Shown piece by piece: positions 1-5,014 of a DNA stretch of 5,493 bases (positions within the stretch are counted from its first letter, which is position 1; every line of letters starts with the position of its first letter). The stretch lies in NCBI GenBank assembly GCA_015487515.1, contig WFPQ01000261.1, forward strand, positions 1 to 5,493. Direction: 5' to 3'. The translations under genes were made by a program, and so were the position numbers. A model generated the notes under the pieces. It was not told the DNA's origin. It saw only the letters and a program-made list of their open reading frames with translations, and ran no database searches. This DNA comes from Hyphomicrobiales bacterium (lineage in GTDB: Bacteria > Pseudomonadota > Alphaproteobacteria > Rhizobiales > Devosiaceae).

Positions 1-163
1 AGGGCAGCCAGGGGGGCAGACGGCCCGGCAGGTTCTGGAGGATACCTATCGTTCGGCCGGGATATTGCTGAAAAACTGGCAGCAGGCCCGGGAGCGCTCG
101 GCCCGAAGCTATAATGATCTTCCTTCCAGGGTTTTTGTCCTTGCCTATGGCGGTCAGGATTGA
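1..163 (+). CDS. C-terminal end of an unidentified protein (5' partial)
   Basis: Reading from base 2, the frame is open for 53 codons and ends at TGA 161-163. The translation looks like real protein. It begins GQPGGQTARQVLEDTYRSAG, has a likely amphipathic helical stretch rich in Gln, Arg and Glu in the middle, and ends SRVFVLAYGGQD. Third codon positions are mostly G or C, as in the accepted genes downstream. The start lies outside the window and no domain signature is left, so I assign no function. The gene runs in the same direction as the djlA-like gene but is separated from it by 156 bases, so a shared transcript is possible but not shown. An inverted repeat directly follows the stop codon. 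Confidence 0.6.
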   Translation, partial: GQPGGQTARQVLEDTYRSAGILLKNWQQARERSARSYNDLPSRVFVLAYGGQD

Positions 164-198
164 AAACAGCCGGTGGTAACGGTTTTTTCGGGCTGTTT
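164..198 (+). terminator. Inverted repeat after the first gene, possible weak terminator
   Basis: AAACAGCC at 164-171 is the exact reverse complement of GGCTGTTT at 191-198, giving an 8-bp stem with a 19-base loop, one base after the upstream stop codon. The loop contains a run of six T (183-188). The stem ends in TTT but no longer T run follows it, so this is not a textbook Rho-independent terminator. It could be a weak terminator or a 3'-end stabilising hairpin. The position directly after a stop codon is the main support. Confidence 0.35.
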
Positions 199-319
199 GA
201 ACCCGGCAATGGCAGTGGATTTGCTGTCAGACCGGTTTTTTGGAGCATGTGTCCGGTTCGGGTCTTTTGTCAGCCGTTCATGTTATCGTTTTTGTTGCGG
301 CTTGATAGATGGGGCGCTG
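199..319 (+). other. Intergenic region before the djlA-like gene
   Basis: This stretch has no convincing gene. The downstream frame stays open back to an ATG at 173, but that extension reads as a Cys/Phe-rich stretch unlike the known N-terminus of the family, and it runs through the inverted repeat at 164-198. TTGTCA at 267-272 resembles a -35 element, but I see no good -10 at normal spacing. A second copy of CGGTTTTTT (233-241; first copy 180-188) is present. GGGG at 311-314 serves as the ribosome binding site of the next gene. Confidence 0.4.
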
Positions 320-997
320 ATGTCTGTTTGGAAAAATATTGCGGCGGTTCTCGGCTCCATAGCAAACGGTCTTGACCCGGACAACTGGCTACCGGGGGGC
401 AGGGAAGCCGCTTTCACCCTTTCGCTGGTGGCGCTTTCGGCAAAAATGGCGGTGGCCGACGGGGTGGTTTCCGCTTCCGAGGTCAGGGCCTTTCGGGGCC
501 TGGTGCAGGTTCCTCCCGGTGAAATGGAAAGAATTGAAAGATTCTTTGACCTTGCCCAGAGGGATGTGGCCGGCTTTGCATCCTATGCAAGAAAAATCAG
601 GCGCCTGTTCATCGACAGTCCCGAGACGCTGGAGCACGTGCTTGAAGGATTGTTCAGCATTGCAGCGGCCGATGGGATGATTCATGAGGGGGAACTGGAT
701 TACCTGGAAGAGGTCAGTTCCATATTCGGGTTCGGAGGGGAAAAGTTCAGGAGGATTTCTGCCCGTTACATGATGCCCGAGCATGGTCCCGATCCCTACC
801 TGACCCTTGGAATAGTGCCCGGGGCCAGTGATGAGGAGGTCCGGGCGGCCTACAAGAGGCTGGTGCAAAAATATCATCCGGACAGGTTGCTGGCCAACGG
901 GGTTCCGCGGGAATTGCTGGACCTGGGAACGGCGCGCATGGCAGCCATAAATGTGGCCTATGAAAATATTCGCGAGGCCAGGGGGCACGGCAGATAG
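320..997 (+). CDS. djlA: DjlA-like co-chaperone (TerB-like domain plus C-terminal J-domain)
   Basis: The product has 225 residues. Residues about 28-150 form an all-helical TerB-like domain. Two related acidic motifs mark it, ADGVVSASE (46-54) and ADGMIHEGE (117-125), each after a hydrophobic helix. Residues about 159-222 form a J-domain: YLTLGIVPGASDEEVRAAYK, then YHPDR with the diagnostic HPD at 186-188, then the last helix around NVAYENIRE. J-domains stimulate the ATPase of DnaK through HPD, so this is a DnaK co-chaperone. The start at 320 is chosen because GGGG lies five bases upstream and the N-terminus MSVWKNIAAVLGS is reasonable; the ATG at 173 would add an implausible sequence. Classical DjlA of enterobacteria is anchored in the inner membrane by an N-terminal segment. 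I see no strong membrane segment here, so this protein is probably cytosolic. The domain assignment is firm; the gene name rests on architecture. Confidence 0.88.
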   Translation: MSVWKNIAAVLGSIANGLDPDNWLPGGREAAFTLSLVALSAKMAVADGVVSASEVRAFRGLVQVPPGEMERIERFFDLAQRDVAGFASYARKIRRLFIDSPETLEHVLEGLFSIAAADGMIHEGELDYLEEVSSIFGFGGEKFRRISARYMMPEHGPDPYLTLGIVPGASDEEVRAAYKRLVQKYHPDRLLANGVPRELLDLGTARMAAINVAYENIREARGHGR

Positions 998-1070
998 GAG
1001 TCTGGCAGATGGGGGGTGAAAATGGGTTCCTGTCAAGTGGGGATGGTGAAAAAGCTTCGTGATAATCGGT

Positions 1071-1099
1071 TTGGCATTCTTGCAGATTTATCCTAAAGC
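1071..1099 (+). promoter_or_regulatory. Putative sigma-70-type promoter of rnpB
   Basis: TTGGCA at 1071-1076 matches the -35 consensus at five of six positions. With a 17-base spacer the -10 position is TAAAGC (1094-1099), a poor match. The predicted transcription start would fall at about 1106, where the P1 helix of RNase P RNA begins. An alternative -10, TATCCT (1089-1094), matches better by itself but sits only 12 bases from this -35. The agreement between the predicted start and the RNA 5' end is the best support. Confidence 0.42.
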
Positions 1100-1104
1100 A
1101 GTGC

Positions 1105-1494
1105 TGCCAGTTGACCGGGTGACCGCTTCTGCCCGAAAGGGCGGGGGAGGAAAGTCCGGGCTCCACGGAAACACGGTGCCGGATAACGTCCGGCGGGGGC
1201 GACCCCAGGGAAAGTGCCACAGAAAGCAAACTACCATTTTTCCGCAAGGGACAATGGAAAAGGTGAAAGGGTGCGGTAAGAGCGCACCGCGTTCCTGGCA
1301 ACAGGGACGGCATGGTAAACCCCACCGGGAGCAAGACCTAATAGGGATGATGCGGGGAAACCCGGGCCGAGTTTTTGGGCCAGGTCATCCGGGTTGGTCG
1401 CTTGAGGCGCGTGGCGACACGTGTCCCAGATGAATGGTCACCACGTGGCGGGAAACCGCTGCCCTACAGAACCCGGCTTACAGGTCAACTGGCA
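1105..1494 (+). ncRNA. rnpB: RNase P RNA, bacterial type A
   Basis: This is the catalytic RNA that removes 5' leaders from precursor tRNAs together with the RnpA protein. The ends pair as helix P1: TGCCAGTTGACC (1105-1116) is complementary to GGTCAACTGGCA (1483-1494). The universally conserved blocks are all present in order: GGAAAGTCCGGGCTCC at 1149-1164, the block at 1262-1290 (GGTGAAAGGGTGCGGTAAGA and its pairing partner), GGTAAAC at 1314-1320, GGTTGGTCGCTTGAG at 1392-1406, AGATGAATGGTCA at 1428-1440 and ACAGAACCCGGCTTA at 1466-1480. The GGTT at 1392-1395 is the L15 element expected to pair with the CCA end of tRNA. The length of about 390 nt is close to the 377 nt of E. coli. TTTTT follows P1 directly (1496-1500) and may help 3'-end formation. 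The open frames crossing this region are not genes. Confidence 0.97.
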
Positions 1495-1533
1495 CTTTTT
1501 CTCCATGCATGGAAACAGAATAAAAATACCGTT

Positions 1534-1562
1534 TTGTTTTTAAGGAAACAAATTCTTAAAGC
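1534..1562 (+). promoter_or_regulatory. Possible promoter of the rsmH-ftsL-ftsI genes
   Basis: TTGTTT (1534-1539) and TAAAGC (1557-1562) are 17 bases apart in the AT-rich block before rsmH. The same TAAAGC hexamer lies at the proposed -10 of rnpB, also 17 bases from its -35. Neither hexamer is strong, and the stretch also forms an inverted repeat, so this is a candidate only. Confidence 0.22.
1539..1560 (+). repeat. AT-rich inverted repeat 1 in the rsmH leader
   Basis: TTTAAG (1539-1544) is complementary to CTTAAA (1555-1560). A G-T wobble and an A-T pair extend the stem to eight pairs with a six-base loop. It is AT-rich, so weak as an RNA hairpin, and it could equally be a symmetric protein-binding site. 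Confidence 0.35.
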
Positions 1563-1566
1563 TAAA

Positions 1567-1597
1567 GGGGCAAAATGCCCCGGAACCCCCTGTTCCG
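1567..1597 (+). repeat. Two abutting GC-rich hairpins in the rsmH leader
   Basis: GGGGCA (1567-1572) pairs with TGCCCC (1576-1581) around a three-base loop. CGGAAC (1581-1586) pairs with GTTCCG (1592-1597) around a five-base loop. The two stems share base 1581, so they are adjacent or slightly exclusive. No T run follows either, which argues against a Rho-independent terminator. They lie about 75-100 bases before the proposed rsmH start and would be in its 5' leader if transcription starts upstream. Confidence 0.45.
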
Positions 1598-1659
1598 ATC
1601 AAATTACTGGACGGGTTCGAGGTGTTTTCGGAGTGTCGGCCCGACCCAGTTGCCGGTTT

Positions 1660-1673
1660 GGAGTTGTAGTTTG
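1660..1673 (+). promoter_or_regulatory. Ribosome binding site supporting a TTG start for rsmH
   Basis: GGAG at 1660-1663 lies seven bases before the TTG at 1671-1673. The other candidate starts are GTG at 1758, preceded by a looser GGCGGTGAA, and ATG at 1764. The spacing favours TTG, but the choice is not certain. Confidence 0.5.
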
Positions 1674-2810
1674 AGCAGCAGAGAAGAAAGCATCCGGGGC
1701 AAGGCAGAAAACAGGCTCGGGGGGCCGCGTGCAAAAGCCGGACCTGATGGCGGTGAAGTGCACATGCCGGTAATGCTTGAAGAGGTGTTGAGGGTTTTCG
1801 AGCCGGTCAGGGATGGCAATATAATCGATGCAACCTTTGGAGCCGGCGGTTATTCCAGGGGGCTGCTTGAGGGCGGGGCCCGGGTTTTTGCAATCGACAG
1901 GGACAGGAACGTCAAGGCATTCGCAGGCGGCCTGAAACGTCTTTATCCGGACAGGTTCGAGTTTTGTGAGGGGAAATTTTCCTCGATGGAGGAAATGGTC
2001 CGGGCCAGGGATTTCATGCCCGTTGACGGGGTCGTCATGGATATAGGGGTCAGTTCGATGCAGCTGGACCAGGCGGAGCGGGGGTTTTCCTTCATGCATG
2101 ACGGCCCCCTGGACATGCGCATGGGGGACGGGGCCAGAAGTGCGGCCGATCTTGTAAATGTTCTTGGGGAGCGGGAACTCCATGACATCATATTTGCCTA
2201 TGGGGAAGAAAGACGGGCCCGTACCATAGCAAGGGCCATAGTCGAGCGGAGAAAAAGTCGCCCCCTTGTCACGACCGGGCAACTGGCGGAACTGGTCGAA
2301 CAGGTCCTGGGCCGAAAGCCGGGGCAGAAACACCCGGCCACCAGGACCTTTCAGGCCCTGCGCATCGCGGTGAACCGGGAACTGGATGAACTGGTAGAGG
2401 GCCTGTTCGGGGCCGAAAGGGTGCTGCGCGAGGGGGGATGGCTCGGGGTGGTCACATTTCATTCCCTGGAGGACAGGATAGTAAAGAGATTCTTCGCCGC
2501 TCAGAAAAGGTCTGCCGCCGTTTCAAGACATTTGCCCGGGCCGGAGAATGATGGGGGGGCATGGGAAAGGATTTCCAGGCCGAAAAAGGCCGGTGCGGGG
2601 GAAATCAAGCGAAATCCGCGGGCCCGTTCGGCTACCTTGCGCTTTGCCCGTCGCAGCGCTCAGAAACCCCGCCAGACCAGTTTTTCCGGGCTTGGAGTCC
2701 CCCTTTCAAAAGTTGGCGGGACCCATGGAGGGAGCAGGACCCCTGGAGGAAGCAGGGCCAATGCGGATGGCGGGGGCAGACCTGTTTCAAAAGTCAGGGG
2801 AGCGGCATGA
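1671..2810 (+). CDS. rsmH: 16S rRNA (cytosine-1402-N4)-methyltransferase RsmH
   Basis: RsmH (MraW) uses S-adenosylmethionine to methylate N4 of C1402 in the 16S rRNA decoding centre. Counting from the TTG start (379 residues), conserved blocks are HMPVMLEEVL (31-40), the SAM-binding DATFGAGGYSRG (53-64), AIDRD (74-78), DIGVSSMQLDQAERGFSF (124-141), GPLDMRM (145-151), TFHSLEDRIVKRFF (262-275) and the closing NPRARSATLRFARR (315-328). The catalytic core is complete. Starting at GTG 1758 or ATG 1764 would give about 350 or 348 residues and lose only a polar extension, so the core does not decide the start. After the core comes a 51-residue Gly/Ser/Arg/Lys-rich tail (329-379) with internal repeats, longer than is usual in the family. 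The stop overlaps the ftsL start as ATGA. As first gene of the cluster it is likely transcribed with ftsL and ftsI. Confidence 0.96.
   Translation: MSSREESIRGKAENRLGGPRAKAGPDGGEVHMPVMLEEVLRVFEPVRDGNIIDATFGAGGYSRGLLEGGARVFAIDRDRNVKAFAGGLKRLYPDRFEFCEGKFSSMEEMVRARDFMPVDGVVMDIGVSSMQLDQAERGFSFMHDGPLDMRMGDGARSAADLVNVLGERELHDIIFAYGEERRARTIARAIVERRKSRPLVTTGQLAELVEQVLGRKPGQKHPATRTFQALRIAVNRELDELVEGLFGAERVLREGGWLGVVTFHSLEDRIVKRFFAAQKRSAAVSRHLPGPENDGGAWERISRPKKAGAGEIKRNPRARSATLRFARRSAQKPRQTSFSGLGVPLSKVGGTHGGSRTPGGSRANADGGGRPVSKVRGAA
2704..2794 (+). repeat. In-frame short direct repeats in the rsmH 3' end
   Basis: TTTCAAAAGT occurs at 2704-2713 and again at 2785-2794, exactly 81 bases (27 codons) apart, encoding LSKV and VSKV. 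Between them GGAGGGAGCAGGA (2727-2739) and GGAGGAAGCAGGG (2745-2757) are 18 bases (six codons) apart, encoding two GGSR units. All offsets are multiples of three, so the repeats keep the frame. They look like the remains of small tandem duplications in a low-complexity tail. Confidence 0.65.
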
Positions 2811-3190
2811 TACGCGGGATCAACATTTTTCTTCTGGTCGTCAGCATCTTTGCCCTGGTCGGAGTTTACAGCATAAAATTCAGGTCGGAAGCCCTTGAAG
2901 AAGAGAAGATGGAACTGGCCAGAACCGTGGCCCAGAAGCAGGGGCAGCTGTCGGTGTTGCAGGCGGACTGGGCCTTTTTCAATCAGCCATCCTATATCGA
3001 GCCGATAGTTGAGCGTAACAGGGAGGCGCTGAACCTGGAGATCCTGAAGGCAGGTCAGTTCGGGGCCGTAAAGGATATTCCCATGCGACCCCAGATTGCC
3101 GATGACGAGGCCCTGACCGCCCTGTTCGCGGCCCTTGACGAGGGAATCGATCCCATTGGAGACAAATTGGCGGAGTTGCTGGCCCAATGA
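2807..3190 (+). CDS. ftsL: Cell division protein FtsL
   Basis: The product has 127 residues and the layout of FtsL, the small bitopic protein that works with FtsB and FtsQ to recruit and activate the FtsW-FtsI septal synthase. A very short cytoplasmic start (MIRG) is followed by one membrane segment at about 5-22 (INIFLLVVSIFALVGVYS). A charged heptad-like stretch at about 26-53 is the expected coiled coil. LQADWAFFNQPSYIE (51-65) matches the conserved periplasmic motif that in alphaproteobacterial FtsL follows the coiled coil. The start at 2807 overlaps the rsmH stop as ATGA, and AGGGGAG at 2796-2802, inside the rsmH coding end, is a strong ribosome binding site. A longer frame upstream exists but is only the alternative reading of rsmH. 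FtsL diverges quickly, so recognition rests on architecture, motif and position between rsmH and ftsI, which together are convincing. Confidence 0.93.
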   Translation: MIRGINIFLLVVSIFALVGVYSIKFRSEALEEEKMELARTVAQKQGQLSVLQADWAFFNQPSYIEPIVERNREALNLEILKAGQFGAVKDIPMRPQIADDEALTALFAALDEGIDPIGDKLAELLAQ

Positions 3191-4908
3191 GCATCGATAC
3201 ATATGGTCCTGATGGGATGATTGCCCTTGAAGGGGGAAAGAAGGCAAGGAAGAACCTGACATCGGGGCGCCTGCGCCTGATGATCCTGTTCCTGGTTCTG
3301 GCCTTCGGAGCCATTGGTGCAAGGCTGGTGATGCTGGGAATTTCAGCCGGGGGTGAGCGGGCTGGACAGACCGTGGCGGCCGTTGCTGCAGAGGCCCGCC
3401 CGCCCATAGTCGATCGCAACGGGCGTGACCTGGCCATGGATATACTGGTTCCGTCCATGTATGCATCGCCGCGTCAGATAATCGATCTTGACGAGGCGGT
3501 GGAAAAGCTCAGCGCCGAATTGCCGGATCTTGACAGGGAATGGCTCAGGGACAAGCTGGATGGCAACGAGGGATTTGTCTGGATCAAGCGGGAAATGAGC
3601 CCGGCCGCCCAGGAGCGCATTTTCAACCTGGGGATTCCGGGAATAAATTTCAGGACCGAGAGCAAGCGCTTTTATCCGGGAAGAAACATTGCCGCCCATG
3701 TGCTCGGCTCGGTCAACGTGGACAATCAGGGCATTGCGGGGATAGAAAACTACATGGACAGCGATGCGTTCGCCATGACCCGTCTTGCCGGCGAGGTGCC
3801 GGAAGGCGAGGCCGTGAGGCTTTCCATTGATCTCAGGGTGCAATATGCCCTGCAGGCCGAACTGGCCGACGCCCTTGAAAGATATCAGGCCATTGCGGCA
3901 GCCGGGGTGATTCTGGACGTGGCAACGGGAGAGGTGCTGGCATTGGCCTCGTTGCCGGATTTTGACCCGAATGATCCAAAGAGCGCTCTGCAGGAAGGGC
4001 GCTTCAACAGGATAACGGCAGGAACGTTCGAACTGGGATCGACCTTCAAGACGGTGACCATGGCCGGGGCCCTGGACAGCGGAGCCGTATCGATAACCGA
4101 TGAATTCGATGCCAGGGAGCCCATAAGATTCGGCCGGTTCACCATAGATGACTACCGGGGCAAACGACGTGTGCTGAGCCTTCCCGAGGTCTACAAGTTC
4201 TCCTCGAACATAGGCACCATAAAGGTGATGCAGCAGATGGGCAAAGACAATTTCAGGGCTTTTCTGACCCGTATCGGGTTCGATGACGAATTGCCGATCG
4301 AATTGCCGGAGACCAAGCGTTCTTCAATTCCCCACGTGTTTTCGGAAGTCGGAGCGGCCACGGCAAGTTTTGGCCATGGATTGAGCATAACCCCCCTGCA
4401 CATGGCAACGGCAATGGCTGCCTTTGTCAATGACGGCATAATGGTGCCGCCAACCATGTTCGTGCGTTCAAGGGAACAGGCCCGGGAACTTGGTAAAAGG
4501 GTCATTTCCTCGGCCACCAGCATGCAGATACGTTACCTGATGCGGCTTAATGCCCTTGAGGGGTCGGGGCGCAGGATGAACAGGATTGCCGATGGCTACC
4601 TGGTGGGGGGCAAGACGGGAACCGCCGACAAGGTGGTCGACGGGCGCTATGATCCAAGCAAGGGATTTACGGCCTTTGCCTCGGCGTTTCCCATGAACGA
4701 TCCCAGATATGCCATGGTCATAATAGTGGATGAGCCAAAGAGGGAAAACGAGCAGAGCGGAACCACCGCCGGGTGGAATGCGGGAGAGATAACCGGTCGG
4801 GTGGTGGAAAAAATTGCACCGGTTCTCGGAATTGTTCCGGATTTCAGTGAGATCACCGAGGCGTCCCTGGTGCCGGCAGAATTGCGCAACAGTGTTTCGG
4901 GAGAATGA
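3187..4908 (+). CDS. ftsI: Septal peptidoglycan transpeptidase FtsI (PBP3)
   Basis: FtsI is the class B penicillin-binding protein that cross-links septal peptidoglycan with FtsW. It has 573 residues, close to the 588 of E. coli. A basic cytoplasmic start leads to one membrane anchor at about 29-50 (LRLMILFLVLAFGAIGARLV). The PBP dimerisation or pedestal domain begins at RPPIVDRNG (71-79) and includes RFYPGRNIAAHVLGSV (161-176) and QGIAGIENYMD (181-191). The transpeptidase domain has all three active-site motifs: STFK at 285-288 with Ser285 as the acylated nucleophile, SSN at 339-341 and KTGT at 476-479. FGHGLSITPLHMA (395-407) is also typical. Nothing is missing or broken. The ATG overlaps the ftsL stop as ATGA, with GGCGGAG about ten bases upstream, so translation is probably coupled. 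The main alternative start is ATG 3217 (Met11), with less support. Confidence 0.97.
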   Translation: MSIDTYGPDGMIALEGGKKARKNLTSGRLRLMILFLVLAFGAIGARLVMLGISAGGERAGQTVAAVAAEARPPIVDRNGRDLAMDILVPSMYASPRQIIDLDEAVEKLSAELPDLDREWLRDKLDGNEGFVWIKREMSPAAQERIFNLGIPGINFRTESKRFYPGRNIAAHVLGSVNVDNQGIAGIENYMDSDAFAMTRLAGEVPEGEAVRLSIDLRVQYALQAELADALERYQAIAAAGVILDVATGEVLALASLPDFDPNDPKSALQEGRFNRITAGTFELGSTFKTVTMAGALDSGAVSITDEFDAREPIRFGRFTIDDYRGKRRVLSLPEVYKFSSNIGTIKVMQQMGKDNFRAFLTRIGFDDELPIELPETKRSSIPHVFSEVGAATASFGHGLSITPLHMATAMAAFVNDGIMVPPTMFVRSREQARELGKRVISSATSMQIRYLMRLNALEGSGRRMNRIADGYLVGGKTGTADKVVDGRYDPSKGFTAFASAFPMNDPRYAMVIIVDEPKRENEQSGTTAGWNAGEITGRVVEKIAPVLGIVPDFSEITEASLVPAELRNSVSGE

Positions 4909-5014
4909 CTGATGGTTTGCCGATAGGTGGTATTGCGGGAAAACCGGAGTCTGAATATCTTAATTGTTGGGGGCGGCCTGTCCGGGTGACGGCCGATAAT
5001 CGAAGGGGCTTGAA
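4909..5014 (+). other. ftsI-murE intergenic region
   Basis: This 106-base gap breaks the run of overlapping genes. No small gene is convincing; the ATG at 4912 stops after four codons. A weak promoter-like pair is present, TTGCGG (4933-4938) and TATCTT (4956-4961) with 17 bases between, matching three and four consensus bases. It could give murE some separate transcription, but the match is poor. AAGGGG (5003-5008), six bases before the GTG, is the murE ribosome binding site. Confidence 0.4.
4974..4995 (+). promoter_or_regulatory. Imperfect hairpin upstream of murE
   Basis: CGGCC (4974-4978) pairs with GGCCG (4991-4995), and GTC (4980-4982) with GAC (4988-4990), leaving one bulged T and a five-base loop CGGGT. 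The eight-pair GC-rich stem ends eight bases before the murE ribosome binding site. No T run follows, so it is not a normal terminator; it may tune murE translation or mark a processing site. Chance is also possible in GC-rich DNA. Confidence 0.35.

Larger units (their letters stand above)
1495..1670 (+). other. rnpB-rsmH intergenic region, AT-rich then structured; no mraZ
   Basis: This 176-base gap holds no supported gene. Bases about 1495-1566 are strikingly A/T-rich compared with both flanks. They include T runs, the perfect 12-base palindrome TCCATGCATGGA (1502-1513) and three inverted repeats entered separately. The region is too short for mraZ, the usual gene ahead of rsmH, which is about 450 bases, and no MraZ-like sequence is seen. 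It is the natural place for the 3' end of rnpB and the promoter of the dcw genes. The rsmH frame is open back to an ATG at 1575, but that part runs through the inverted repeats and does not resemble RsmH. Confidence 0.6.

Noticed and set aside
173..319. A longer N-terminus for the djlA-like protein from ATG 173
   Set aside because: The added 49 residues are Cys/Phe-rich, run through the inverted repeat at 164-198, and lack a good ribosome binding site, while GGGG sits correctly before ATG 320.
389..1036. A 215-codon open frame on the - strand
   Set aside because: It is antisense to the djlA-like gene, whose domains are clear on the + strand; it is rich in Pro, His and Arg as expected of a GC-rich shadow.
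1059..1433. An open frame of 124 codons on the + strand
   Set aside because: It lies almost wholly in the RNase P RNA gene, whose conserved blocks and pairing explain the sequence; the translation is low-complexity and unlike a protein.
1567..1597. The GC-rich hairpins as the Rho-independent terminator of rnpB
   Set aside because: No T run follows either stem, and they lie more than 70 bases beyond the end of P1.
1575..1670. An ATG start for RsmH at 1575
   Set aside because: The first 32 codons overlap the leader inverted repeats and do not resemble any RsmH N-terminus; starts at 1671, 1758 or 1764 are better.
1998..2060. Possible loss of a catalytic motif in RsmH
   Set aside because: Checking the frame shows the expected DIGVSSMQLDQAERGFSF and GPLDMRM blocks intact.
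1599..2462. A 287-codon open frame on the - strand
   Set aside because: It is antisense to the RsmH core and shows no recognisable motif.
2561..2806. An upstream in-frame extension of ftsL
   Set aside because: This part is the alternative reading of the rsmH 3' end. The ATG at 2807 has a strong ribosome binding site and gives the normal FtsL layout with a short cytoplasmic start.
2660..3466. A 268-codon open frame on the - strand spanning three genes
   Set aside because: It crosses the end of rsmH, all of ftsL and the start of ftsI in antisense, and has no protein-like features.
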